NCBI RefSeq assembly: GCF_001426085.1
Contig: NZ_LMRR01000009.1
Span: 124,001 to 188,000, forward strand
Reading direction: 5' to 3'
DNA: 64,000 nucleotides
Origin: Rhodococcus sp. Leaf278
Lineage (GTDB): Bacteria > Actinomycetota > Actinomycetes > Mycobacteriales > Mycobacteriaceae
Made by a program: the position numbers and the translations under genes. Below the pieces are notes generated by a model. That model did not search any database, had not been told where the DNA came from, and saw nothing but the letters and a program-made list of their open reading frames with translations. This document shows, one piece after another, positions 25,696 through 34,550 of the stretch; position 1 is the stretch's first letter; each line of letters starts with the position of its first letter.

Positions 25696-28541
25696 ATGGT
25701 CTCGGAAACCGACAAGGCCCCCTACAAGGCCTGGCTCGCTGAACTCGACCGCGTCATGACCCGCCGCGACGTCGCGACCGCGATGCGCGAGTACGTGCGC
25801 GCCCACCAACACTTGTGGGCACTCGACGACCGCCCGACCACCCGCGACAAGTGGATGAAAGGATCATCGGCAGCCCAGCTGGATGTGTTGGCCAACAACG
25901 TCGGCCGATGGATCGGTGGATCGGTACCTGGCCCGAACATCTTGAAAATGGCGTTGATATCGGTCGTCGACAGAGCGGTCCCCGAGGCCCCCGACTCGGT
26001 CCGGCAACTGGGACAGTGGGGTGGGTTCGCCGACGTTCTCGACGCTGCCGACACCTCCAACAGGTCAGGGCAGAAACGCGGCGGTGCCGCAGCGAAACAC
26101 AAAGCCCAGCAAGACCACGCGGAGAAGACCGCGAACGTGGTCCGTGCCGCCGGCCGGCCCGACGACATCGACGCCGCCAGAGATCTCGAAATCGGGTCGT
26201 CGCTGTTCGACGACGCTCTGCCGCCGTACGTCGCGCGCACCGCCGACACCCTCGTCGCCGCCCGCCTGGGCGACCCAAGGAATCACCCGATCACCGTGAT
26301 CGTCGGACCCCCGAAATCCGGGAAGACCCGCAGCCTGTTCCATCTCCTGTCAGCAGCCACACCGCAACCGGTGACCTGGTGGCACAACCCGGCACCGGGA
26401 GCCCTCGACACCCTCATCACCCGCCTCGACGCCGTCAAGAACGACCCCGCCAGGCCCGACGTGGTGATCCTCGACGACGCCGGATACAACGGTGTCACCC
26501 CCGATACGGGACTGACCGCACCCCGGATCCGCAAGATCGCGTCCCTGACGACGTCGGTGGTGCTGATCGTGCACTCCGCCGACCTCGCATCCTGGAAGGA
26601 TCACGCCACCGGCGGTCGTTCGGCCGGCGGCCTCGAGACGATGATGGGTATCGGAGCCAGCCCGACACTGGTGAACCTGCTCGACGCCAACACCGTCGAC
26701 TACTCTGCCGAACTCGACGACACCGAACTCGCCGCGGCGTCTCAGATGCTCACCGACAACGACAGCAGCGACCTCCAAGGCCTGGACCTGACCCGTCTCG
26801 CCGAAGCGATGGCCACGGTCGGCAAACTGCACGCCGCTGTCCAGGCCGCCTCCGAACACGGCGGAATGAGGGCCGCGCTGGTCGACGCCGCGATCGATGC
26901 CACCATCACCGACCCCGCAGGAGTCGACGTCGACTGGCTCCAGACCCTCACTCAGATTCACTACCGACGTCTCGCACGGAACGCACGTTGGCAACCCGCC
27001 CAGTTCGATATCGAGTTCGACGACTGGGCCACGGTCGGGTTCTCACCCGGATCCCCCCACGCCGTCCTCATCCGCACCGACACCCACACACCCGACAGTC
27101 ATGGGGGAGAACGGTATCGACTCCTCGACGCCCTCACCCCACGCCTCCGCGCCCCCGACCGCGACCTCACCCACCTCGACCCCACCACCCTCCACACCGC
27201 CCGCATCCTTCGCACCTCGGACTTCCTGATCGCCCACCGCCGCTACGACACCGCCGCAACCTGGCTACTCCCCGCCGCCCACCGAGGAGACCCCGACTCC
27301 CTCCTCAAACTCGGATCAGTCACCCACGAGATCGGCCCTGAAGCCCTCGTCGACGGCCGTGCCGCCACAGGGTGGTGGGCCCTCGCCGCCAACCGCGGTG
27401 ACCCCGCTGCTGCACACAACCTCGGAGTAACTGCCCAAGCCATCGGTTTCGACGCCGTCATCGAAGGCCACACCGCCACCGAGTGGAGGCTCATCGCCGC
27501 CGACAACGGCATTGCCGCCACCGCCTTCAACCTGGGAAACGCCGCGAATCAACTAGGCCCCGACGCCGCCATCGAAGGCCACACCGCCACCGAATGGTGG
27601 AGAATCGCCGCCGACAACGGAAACATCGGTGCGGCCCATAATCTCGGAGTCACCGCTGACAAAGCTGGTCCGAACGCCGTCATCGAAAACCGAATGGTGG
27701 AGAATCGCCGCCGACAACGGAAACATCGGTGCGGCCCATAATCTCGGAGTCACCGCTGACAAAGCTGGTCCGAACGCCGTCATCGAAGACCACACCGCCA
27801 CCGAATGGTGGGCTCTTGCGGCCGACAACGGCATTGCCGCCGCCGCCTTCAATCTGGGAAACGCCGCGAATCAACTAGGCCCCGACGCCGTCATCGAAGG
27901 TCACACCGCCACCGAATGGTGGAGAATCGCCGCCGACAACGGAAACATCGGTGCGGCCCATAATCTCGGAGTCACCGCTGACAAAGCTGGTCCGAACGCG
28001 TCACACCGCCACCGAATGGTGGAGAATCGCCGCCGACAACGGAAACATCGGTGCGGCCCATAATCTCGGAGTCACCGCTGACAAAGCTGGTCCGAACGCC
28101 GTCATCGAAAGCCACACCGCCACCGAATGGTGGGCTCTTGCGGCCGAGAACGGCCACGCATCCGCTGCGTTCAATCTAGGCATCATTGCAGCCAGGGCGA
28201 GCGTCGCCGCCAACAAGCTCGGTCCCGACGCAGTCGTCGAAGGACGCACCGCCACCGGATGGTGGCTGCTCGCCGCAGAACGTGGCGACCCCCGAGCCGC
28301 ATACAAACTGGGAAACGTCGCGGATCGGGCGGGTCCGAATACCGTCGTCGAGGGGCGCATCGCCGTCGACTGGTGGGTGCTCGCCCACGAACGCGGTGGT
28401 CCCGCGGCGTTGAAGGCCGCCTCCAATCTTGCAGCGGTCGCCGAGGAGTTCGGACCAGATGCCACTATCGGGGGACGCACTGCTTTGCAGTGGCGGCGTC
28501 TGGCTCGTGGTGAGACCGACGCCCCCACGGCGAACCCCTGA
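25696..28541 (+). pseudogene. P-loop NTPase with SEL1-like repeats (module copy 2), frame broken twice
   Basis: Paralogue of the 20985 gene, with the same N-terminus (APYKAWLAEL), Walker A VGPPKSGKTRS, VVILDDAGYNG and repeat domain. The opening frame stops at 27741 after 681 residues. Repeat coding then continues in a second frame to 28063 and in a third frame to 28541, which ends in GGRTALQWRRLA as copy 1 nearly does. Each break coincides with a repeat unit 100 nt long instead of 111. It may be a true pseudogene, a truncated but functional protein, a phase-variable gene, or an assembly error in near-identical repeats. The NTPase core itself is intact. Confidence 0.8.
27592..28130 (+). repeat. 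Near-identical 111/100-nt repeat units causing the frame breaks
   Basis: The word GAATGGTGG recurs at 27592, 27692, 27803, 27914, 28014 and 28125, giving spacings of 100, 111, 111, 100 and 111 nt. The two short units lack different 11-nt pieces: the first loses bases around GGCCACACCGCC, the second around CGTCATCGAAG. Read in the shifted frame, both yield the same basic tail MVENRRRQRKHRCGP and the same stop. Confidence 0.85.
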
Positions 28542-28576
28542 GTCCGGATGTATCGCCGTCACAGACTGATCGGGGC

Positions 28577-28599
28577 CCCGACACGGTTTCCGCGTCGGG
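28577..28599 (+). terminator. Degenerate hairpin after NTPase copy 2
   Basis: CCCGACACGG pairs with CCGCGTCGGG with one mismatch around a TTT loop, 36 bp past the last stop. It corresponds to the stronger hairpin after copy 1. Confidence 0.6.
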
Positions 28600-28690
28600 T
28601 GCTGGTGAAGTGGAGTACAGATTCCGGGGCGTCGCTTTTGGCGGGGTCGGTGGTGGCCTGGCCGGCGACGAGGAGTTTGTGGTGGTCGGC
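28600..28690 (-). pseudogene. Relic of the 3' end of a second DUF4407-like gene
   Basis: About 90 bp closely match the end of the 24101-25465 gene (compare 24112-24202). Read on the minus strand they give ADHHKLLVAGQATTDPAKSD followed by APESVLHFTS, against ADHHQLLVAGQDTTDHADSD and APKAVAHFTS. The stop codon and everything upstream are lost. It shows that a third module once stood to the right. Confidence 0.8.
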
Positions 28691-29113
28691 TCAAAGTGGT
28701 GGGAGTACGCGGGCGCTGACAATTGCTGTTGAAACCGTTACGCCTCAGGAGCAGCTTCCGAAAGCACGAGTGTCCATTACAAACAGAGGAGCTATTTGCA
28801 GGATATGCGAATGACCAATTCACCACTCTAAGCAGATTTCGCGCTACCTTGCAGACAGCTCAGGGTCGACAGCGGCGTCCTGTTGATCCGTCGGATGCAA
28901 CATGCAGTAATTCACTGGATAAGACCCTTATCGGACCTTGAGTTATTCGTCAATAACCATGGATCAGTCGGGCCTCAGCGTGCATGGAGTTACACCGCCG
29001 ATCGACTGACTCACAGCGTGCACGATGACCGACCAGTGCAGGGGATGGCAGCTCGGCCCGCAAGATCCGGCTCAGCAGGAGTGGGCGGACGCCACGCAAG
29101 AAGCGTCGACCCG
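28691..29113. other. Spacer between the NTPase modules and the cassette array
   Basis: About 420 bp of lower GC with no gene, hairpin or repeat I can support. The similarity to the DUF4407-like gene stops sharply at 28690, so this is probably the scar of the deletion or insertion that removed the third module. Confidence 0.5.
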
Positions 29114-29587
29114 TCACCCGCAGTCCGAGTAGGCGTCCTCGTAGAGGAATTCGGCTTCTGCTTCACTGTAGCCAGTGACCTGCATCCTCTCGATCTCCTT
29201 GTACTTGGGGCCTTGAGCGAAGACCGACTGGCAGATCTGTTCGTACAAACCTGCGTAGTCCGCTCGGGTGGCTCCTGCTGGGAAGAGCCTGCCCTCGACC
29301 GTATCGGCGGTCTCGTCGTAGCGGCGCGACGCAGCAGCGGCCGAGCGTGGTCGCAGTGGTCCACAGTTGGGGCTGGTTCGTGCCTTGCTTCGAGCTTCCT
29401 CCATGGATATGTCGAGCATCGAGTGCAGGTACAAGGCGGCGTCCTCGACACAGGCGCCATAGCTGGAATCGGGACTCGTTTCGGTATCGCTCCTGTCTTC
29501 AAACACGGCCCGTCCCAGCCAGATCCCGACCCCGAGCATGGCGAGCACGCCCAAAACGATGAGAACATTCTTACCGCTGGTGCGCAT
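29114..29587 (-). CDS. Membrane-anchored small protein of unknown function
   Basis: A 157-residue protein with an N-terminal membrane anchor or uncleaved signal (residues about 7-26: KNVLIVLGVLAMLGVGIWLG). The extracytoplasmic domain is acidic and has four cysteines (ACVEDAA, SPNCGP, EQICQS, SDCG at the end) that could form disulfides. No family recognised. Start ATG 29587. Isolated from its neighbours. Confidence 0.65.
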   Translation of the reverse strand: MRTSGKNVLIVLGVLAMLGVGIWLGRAVFEDRSDTETSPDSSYGACVEDAALYLHSMLDISMEEARSKARTSPNCGPLRPRSAAAASRRYDETADTVEGRLFPAGATRADYAGLYEQICQSVFAQGPKYKEIERMQVTGYSEAEAEFLYEDAYSDCG

Positions 29588-29740
29588 AGTGTCAGAGTGC
29601 CTTCCGTGTTCGGTCCACCTCCGTATCGCTGACGGTGATGGTGAGCGTTACCGCATCATCGTCGATGCAGCCCGGTAGGCCAGGCCGCTGATCAGCTGGT
29701 GAAAGCTGCGAGAGGTGGTGCAGTGTGGTTCGATCCGGAC

Positions 29741-30154
29741 ATGGGAATGGCAGACAACATCCGCAAGAAGCAGGATGCCGAGCGTGCTGTAGTGCAGCGT
29801 CGCAGGAAGCAAGGCCTTGAGCTGTTCGATAATCTCGTGCGGGTGTTCGATCAGCTGGCACCGGAGGTAGCGCAGGCTTTGATCGAGTTGGGGGTCAAGC
29901 CAACCGAAAAGGCCGGCTTCATGAAGCGTGGGTGGATGTTCGACTACAAAGTGGACATCCTGGTGCGGCCCGATGGATCGTGGGATCTTTGGAGCTCGCA
30001 CCTTCACCAGAGCCGCTCCCGAACCGACCTGCGTGAACACTGGGAAGGTCACTACTCGACGCACGACATAGACACGAACGTGAGTCTGCAGGCAGTGCGG
30101 GGCGTCTTCGAACGACAGGTGGAAAATCACGCGAACGCGGCTAGTCGCCGTTAG
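29741..30154 (+). CDS. Hypothetical protein
   Basis: About 137 residues, soluble. A helical N-terminal half (RKKQDAERAVVQRRRKQGLE) leads to a compact domain with GFMKRGWMFDYKVDILVRPD and GSWDLWSSHLHQSRSR, suggestive of a small beta-rich fold. Not recognised. The frame is open back to GTG 29699, but ATG 29741 is preferred. Its size and neighbourhood fit an orphan immunity-type or cassette gene, which is only inference. Confidence 0.5.
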   Translation: MGMADNIRKKQDAERAVVQRRRKQGLELFDNLVRVFDQLAPEVAQALIELGVKPTEKAGFMKRGWMFDYKVDILVRPDGSWDLWSSHLHQSRSRTDLREHWEGHYSTHDIDTNVSLQAVRGVFERQVENHANAASRR

Positions 30155-30251
30155 CCATCCCCATCGCGGCATCGAACGAGCGACGCGAGACACGCGGGCA
30201 GGTCGACGTCATCGACTACGACGGGAAGTTATTACCAGTCTTGACTCAAAA

Positions 30252-30316
30252 ATGTTGCAGCACAACATATACAAAGGGTTACTGGTAACCCTGCATATCA
30301 AGAGTGGTCGTATTGC
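30252..30316 (+). repeat. Cassette repeat A: hairpin plus 36-nt core
   Basis: Core 30281-30316 begins ACTGGTAACCCTGCATATC and ends GGTCGTATTGC. A short stem (ATGTTG with CAACAT, 30252-30268) precedes it. First of six same-orientation copies between 30 and 39 kb. The flanking 30155-30608 holds no other gene I can support. Confidence 0.8.
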
Positions 30317-30608
30317 TACGCGCTCCGTGCAGGCGGGAACAGCTGCAGTCAGAATCCCGTGACGGCGACGTAGGTTGTTGGGGCGGACTGGTTCTCGGCC
30401 CTGGTCGGGGCACCAGGATAGACGTGCCGCCGCCGACCACTGACCGTCACGTTGTTCGGACATCGTCATCTCGTCGAGATGGCCCCTGCCCTCGGTCTAC
30501 GTCGATCCCACACTGGCGCAGTCATTGCCGATAACCTCGAGAGTGAGCAGACCCCCTCTCCGGTGGGGCGTATATCCATGTCTGTTTACGACGAGAGCAG
30601 GAGTAGAA

Positions 30609-31169
30609 ATGCGGTTCGACTACTCGACCATGACGGAAGGGTTTCGCAGTGAACGACCGATCCCTCTACCAAGCCCTCCGGAGCTGAACAAGACCGGTAG
30701 CGCAGTCATATGGCTGTCCAGCGTCGCGGTCTACTCGTTCGGGGTGATGTTCTCGGTGTCCGCGTTGACCAAGCAGTCGGATCTAGGGCTGATTCTCGGT
30801 GCCGAAGAGCACGTGGACTCCGCGCTCTATGCGTCGATTCTGTTCGGAGTCGAGCTGGGAGACGGAACAAAGCTGACGATCGATCGACGCGCCCCGCGAG
30901 GAGTCGTTCTGGAAGTCAGGAGCTCCAACGGCAACTTTGGGTCGCTGCACGGCACCATTTTTCTCGGCCCCGTTCCGCCTCCCGGACCTCTGCGCATCGT
31001 GACCGCGATTCCCCGGCTCGGCGTATCGGAAGCGACAGTCACCATCGACGGCAATCAGATCATCGAAACGTCCGAACAGGTCGAACGCCTATGGACGGCA
31101 CCGCCGCCGTCTCAAGGGTTGGGCGGAGCGGGTCTGCGCGGTGGCAGCTGGTTCAGCCGCCTCGACTGA
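30609..31169 (+). CDS. Hypothetical cassette protein, paralogue of the 36182 gene
   Basis: A 186-residue protein. The middle has AVIWLSSVAVYSFGVMFSVS and a turn-rich beta pattern; the end is GGSWFSRLD. It shares a layout with the protein at 36182: matching segments are ILFGVELGDGTKLT versus YLGLVLSTGKVVS, and FLGPVPPPGPLRIV versus FLSPLPESGPITFS. ATG 30609 follows AGGAG. No known family; an all-beta immunity-type or structural role is a guess. It lies 292 bp after repeat A. Confidence 0.6.
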   Translation: MRFDYSTMTEGFRSERPIPLPSPPELNKTGSAVIWLSSVAVYSFGVMFSVSALTKQSDLGLILGAEEHVDSALYASILFGVELGDGTKLTIDRRAPRGVVLEVRSSNGNFGSLHGTIFLGPVPPPGPLRIVTAIPRLGVSEATVTIDGNQIIETSEQVERLWTAPPPSQGLGGAGLRGGSWFSRLD

Positions 31170-31275
31170 CCGGAGAATGCTGGAAGGCCTACTTGAGATT
31201 CCAAGCCTTCCTCGATCGTCAACTGCCGCTACAGCTGGTCGCCAACGAACGCGGACGCACCACTTTTTGACGCCT

Positions 31276-31356
31276 GTCGGCCGGGATGCGGCCACGCTCT
31301 CTGATTTCATAGCCTTGGTCGGATGCCCACTGGCGAATCGCCCGACCCTGCTCCAC
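31276..31356 (-). pseudogene. Relic of the Lsr2 C-terminal DNA-binding domain
   Basis: Minus-strand translation gives VEQGRAIRQWASDQGYEI followed by RERGRIPAD, against TRAIRQWAADEGYEIS and DRGRIPS in the intact lsr2 gene at 32295. The RGR minor-groove hook is kept. There is no start, no oligomerisation domain and no proper end; beyond it the frame is unrelated. It is a decayed second lsr2 copy. Confidence 0.75.
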
Positions 31357-31382
31357 CGTTCGCGTGGCCTGGCCAGCTGCAC

Positions 31383-31886
31383 CTATTCGGAAGACCTCAC
31401 AAGGCCTTCGACTGTCTCAGGTGCCGGGCCGGTCACCTGGACCATCACCCGTCCGGTCGCTCGATCGGTCAACGCTGTGGTGCACACTCCGCGGGTAGGC
31501 GACGTCAAGATCGTCAGTTCGGATTCGCTGGTGACGCCCTCAGCATCGAAGTCCTCGGAGTAGACCGGGACTGCTTCCTCTGACTCAGACTCGACAGCTT
31601 TCGTCACCAATACTTCCTGTTCGTCACGAGAACCGAACGTAGTGCGGACCGTTGCTGCACCGTCGTCACCGCATTCGACAGTGGCAACTATCGCGGCGTC
31701 CGGGCCGGATACCGTCGGGACTGCAGTGTCGTCGACCGTGCAACCGGCAACGGACACGACGACTGCGATGAGGCCGACAAGCCCCCGCCGCCGATCTCTG
31801 GTCTTGTTGATCCGTAAGTTGACGATCGCGCACTCCTTAGTCTGGCTAGATGCCCCGTGAGTACCCGTCCGTTTGACGTACTTCAT
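31383..31886 (-). CDS. Putative lipoprotein
   Basis: A secreted protein of up to 167 residues. The stretch GLVGLIAVVVSVAGC is a lipoprotein signal core ending in a VAGC lipobox. The mature part is acidic with two cysteines (ATVECGDD; TRGVCTTALT). ATG 31886 is the only good start but gives an unusually long charged region before the signal; a good ribosome site AAGGAG lies further in without a standard start, so the N-terminus is uncertain. No family recognised. Confidence 0.55.
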   Translation of the reverse strand: MKYVKRTGTHGASSQTKECAIVNLRINKTRDRRRGLVGLIAVVVSVAGCTVDDTAVPTVSGPDAAIVATVECGDDGAATVRTTFGSRDEQEVLVTKAVESESEEAVPVYSEDFDAEGVTSESELTILTSPTRGVCTTALTDRATGRVMVQVTGPAPETVEGLVRSSE

Positions 31887-31960
31887 ACCATTTGTGCGGT
31901 TTAAAGGACTCAAACGACCCAGGGCAGGGTCTAGCCGGCGGCATTCCAGCATGCGCCTCC

Positions 31961-32206
31961 GTGCGACTCATAACCAAAGACCACGGGATGGAACACCCAG
32001 ACTTCAGAGCAGGAAAGCTGGGTCTGGTCCCGTTCGTGAAGCTGTTCTTTCAGCTGTCCGATGACGCGGGGCCAGCCATATCCGAGATCGTCGTCGGCCC
32101 CGGCCCGGAGCAGAGCTTGCGAGTGGATGCCGTAAAGAGGCTGTTGGACAAGATCGGATGCTCGGGCACACGCGTGAGACGGTCGAAGGCACCCTTCCGA
32201 GGCTGA
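31961..32206 (+). pseudogene. C-terminal fragment of a DUF2971-like gene
   Basis: Only about 80 residues: VRLITKDHGMEHPDFRAGKL, then LVPFVKLFFQL and ISEIVVGPGPEQSLRVDAVK. The IxEIVVGP motif followed by a helical VKRLL segment is how I remember DUF2971 proteins ending. The N-terminal two thirds are missing and upstream sequence is unrelated, with no ribosome site. Best read as a truncated cassette. Confidence 0.55.
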
Positions 32207-32294
32207 CCCAGGGAACGGGCCTATTCGGACGGACCGCGTCATACTCGTAACCTGATCCCGCACACAGAACTCAACGATTGACTCCCAATACAGG

Positions 32295-32654
32295 TCAGTG
32301 AGCGGCGTTAGAAGCCTCTTCGATGGCGGACGGAATACGACCGCGATCGCTGATCTCGTAACCCTCATCTGCCGCCCACTGTCGAATCGCTCGCGTCTGC
32401 GCGGGATCACGCTTGGCCGGTATCGCGGGCGTCGCCGCGCCGGCGGGGGATGGCTTACGCTTACGGCCACCGACACGTACCGCGTGCTCGATGTAAAAAT
32501 CGAGCTTCTTGTGAAACTCTTTGGCGTTCTTCGCTTTCAGATCGATCACGTACTCGACACCGTTGACTGCGAATTCGATCGTCTCGCCGGATTCGTCGTC
32601 GATGACGGACCCGTCGATATCGTCCACCAGTTGGGTTGTCACTTGTTTGGCCAC
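32295..32654 (-). CDS. lsr2: Lsr2-family nucleoid-associated silencer
   Basis: A 119-residue H-NS-like protein that bridges AT-rich DNA and silences foreign genes in actinobacteria. N-terminal oligomerisation domain: KQVTTQLVDDIDGSVID and TIEFAVNGVEYVIDL. A basic linker follows, then the DNA-binding domain RAIRQWAADEGYEISDRGRI with the RGR hook. Starts at GTG 32654 (MAKQVTTQ). Because it sits inside an accessory region it is likely an extra paralogue, not the housekeeping copy; a relic of another lies 1 kb away. Confidence 0.95.
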   Translation of the reverse strand: MAKQVTTQLVDDIDGSVIDDESGETIEFAVNGVEYVIDLKAKNAKEFHKKLDFYIEHAVRVGGRKRKPSPAGAATPAIPAKRDPAQTRAIRQWAADEGYEISDRGRIPSAIEEASNAAH

Positions 32655-32877
32655 AGCCGAAAAACCTTTCGATCACAATTTCACGAACTCGATAACGGCC
32701 AGCGTAGCCAACAAACGAGTTGCCTAGCTGCAACCGCCCTTTCACCGGCGAAGATTCGCGCCGCAGTGTCCCGTTTCCGTTCTTCAAAACACACGTTGAG
32801 CGGTCGATGTGAGCGGCGATAGAATCGCCCCAGTCCGAAGCAGCTCATATGTGTGCGACTCGCCGGAGGGGATCAAA

Positions 32878-33213
32878 TTGTCCGAACCTGCAACGCCGTC
32901 GGCGGACAACGACTGGCTCGTGAAGGAGCTACAGAGGGTCCAGGACGAATGCGTTCACAACCCTAGAGACGACTGGTACACCGAGAACGACCTGGTCGAG
33001 AGTGGATACCGCCGCGAGGCCCTGGTCGATCTTTTCGGAAAACCGATTCCAGGACACGACGGGATCATCGGATGGACCGTCTCATCGGTGGCAAAGATCG
33101 AGCAGACCCGGTTGGCCCCTGCCTACGAGCTGCTCCAGTCGGCTTTCAGCGCGTTCAACGACGCGGCCGACACCATGACCTCTCGCGCGATGTATAGCTC
33201 GTTCGATTCATAA
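32878..33213 (+). CDS. Hypothetical protein
   Basis: A 111-residue soluble protein (DNDWLVKELQRVQDECVHNP; LFGKPIPGHDGIIGWTVSSV). I prefer a TTG start at 32878 because GGAGGGG lies 6 bp upstream; the open frame extends to GTG 32809 without a ribosome site. No family recognised. Divergent from lsr2. Confidence 0.55.
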   Translation: MSEPATPSADNDWLVKELQRVQDECVHNPRDDWYTENDLVESGYRREALVDLFGKPIPGHDGIIGWTVSSVAKIEQTRLAPAYELLQSAFSAFNDAADTMTSRAMYSSFDS

Positions 33214-33305
33214 CGTGTCCGAGCATCCGATGCATGCCGGGAGGTAGGCACGCATCGCATCAGCAATTTCGTCCAATCTGCTACGATTCAAATACGTTGT
33301 CCACC

Positions 33306-33358
33306 AGCGGTTTCAAGCCGCTACTGGTAATCCCGCATACCAAAACTCGTCGTATTGC
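33306..33358 (+). repeat. Cassette repeat B
   Basis: Core 33323-33358 (ACTGGTAATCCCGCATACC ... TCGTCGTATTGC). A 5-bp perfect stem AGCGG/CCGCT with a 7-base loop directly abuts it at 33306-33322. The following bases GCGCTCCG also match those after repeat A. Confidence 0.8.
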
Positions 33359-33488
33359 TTAGCGCTCCGCTGCTGGCACAAGGGCACCGCCGTCAGGGTT
33401 CCCTGACGGCACCGTGGCTTGACATAGAACCCGGCTATCTGAGCCTGCGGCCGCGCACGGAGTTATCCTGCCGCGACAATTCGGTGCC

Positions 33489-33641
33489 TCACAGCTTGTT
33501 TTCGTTCGGGTCATCCAACGGGCGGGTGTCGGGATTACCTGGCCTTCGTGGGGGTTTACCCTCGCGAATGACCTGGTCTTCGCCTTTTGGGCCATCGAGC
33601 CGGTTGTCGCCGCCAGCACCGGTCGGGGATAGTTGTGTCAT
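33489..33641 (-). CDS. 50-residue protein coupled to the membrane gene upstream
   Basis: The ATG at 33641 overlaps the stop of the membrane gene (TGATG), and a clean 50-codon frame follows. It starts MTQLSPTGAGGDNRLDG and is rich in Pro, Gly, Asp and Asn, so it is probably disordered. The overlap is the main support. Confidence 0.5.
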   Translation of the reverse strand: MTQLSPTGAGGDNRLDGPKGEDQVIREGKPPRRPGNPDTRPLDDPNENKL

Positions 33642-34210
33642 GACTGTTGGCGCTCATCCTTTATTGTGATTTCGGTCGGTTGTGGTGTCGTCTCGGGCCC
33701 GTAGGTGACGGATAGTCCAGCGAAGATGACTGCGGCCACCACGAGCACGACGAGCCACGTAAAGTAGGAAGCGACGGACTTTACAGACGCGGCCGTCGCC
33801 GTTATCCCAGACTGCCATTGGCGTGCGTAATCCAACTGCAGGTCACCCTTGGCAGGCACATTGTTGCGGTCCGACGGGTACACGTAATCGTATGATGTAC
33901 GACCAACGTTGTAAGCCACTGTCTTTGGCAAAAAGATACATGCTGCGGCAACTGCCGCTGCGGCGTAGCTACCAAGGGCTAGGTACGCGAGAATTGGTTG
34001 CTTGCTGGCGTCGTCGAATCCGAAGAATGCTGCCGCCCCTGTCGCGATCGCCAACACCACAGTCGCGTTGGTGCGAAACGATGGAATGACCGCCTTGATT
34101 TCATCGGCTGCGCTCTTCGACTCGTTGTAGAACAGCTCGACTGTTTCTGGGTCGTAGTAGCGTGGTAGTTCCGTATCACCGGCTCCGGCGGCTTCTTTGT
34201 CGTTGCCCAT
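33638..34210 (-). CDS. Small multi-pass membrane protein
   Basis: A 190-residue protein. After a soluble N-terminus (YDPETVELFYNESKSAADEI) come hydrophobic helices at about 55-72 (ATVVLAIATGAAAFFGF), 80-103 (ILAYLALGSYAAAAVAAACI) and 150-172 (FTWLVVLVVAAVIFAGLSV). An N-terminal soluble helix, paired helices and a third helix resemble in outline the SLATT/Pycsar-TM effectors of signalling-based defence, but no diagnostic motif is seen and no nucleotide cyclase is nearby. ATG 34210 chosen. Confidence 0.65.
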   Translation of the reverse strand: MGNDKEAAGAGDTELPRYYDPETVELFYNESKSAADEIKAVIPSFRTNATVVLAIATGAAAFFGFDDASKQPILAYLALGSYAAAAVAAACIFLPKTVAYNVGRTSYDYVYPSDRNNVPAKGDLQLDYARQWQSGITATAASVKSVASYFTWLVVLVVAAVIFAGLSVTYGPETTPQPTEITIKDERQQS

Positions 34211-34410
34211 TCGCGACCTAATCCTCTTACAGGCGGGCACGTCGGGCGTGCCTGCGATCCCAGAACCCTACGCCCAACTTTCCTAGAAATGTCTGGAATA
34301 TCTGCACGTATGTATTTTGTTCTGCTGGCAAATCAAATGAACCAAAGTGATGCTGACCCATCCAGGGGCTACGACTGTGTCAACCACGGCTACTGAGGGG
34401 AGCGATTCGG
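34211..34410. other. AT-richer spacer before repeat C
   Basis: About 200 bp with no gene or strong structure seen. It contains the probable promoter of the minus-strand membrane gene. With repeat C and the tail up to 34550 it makes a 340-bp gap without a gene. Confidence 0.4.
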
Positions 34411-34475
34411 CCGCGATGGTCCCGCGGATCTGAACAGCTACCGGTAACTCTGCATATCAAAACTCGTCGTATTGC
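34411..34475 (+). repeat. Cassette repeat C
   Basis: Core 34440-34475 (ACCGGTAACTCTGCATATC ... TCGTCGTATTGC). The preceding stem CCGCG/CGCGG lies at 34411-34427. Its flanking genes are on the minus strand, so the repeat keeps its direction regardless of gene orientation. Confidence 0.78.
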
Positions 34476-34550
34476 CCAGCGTCGACGCCCGGTGCGGATA
34501 GACGACCTCACGTCTTCGAGGCAGCCCCATAAGGCGGCCCACGACTGATC

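Noticed and set aside
33355..33669. Plus-strand frame of 104 codons after repeat B
   Set aside because: It opens inside the repeat flank, has no ribosome site and covers the better-supported coupled minus-strand gene.
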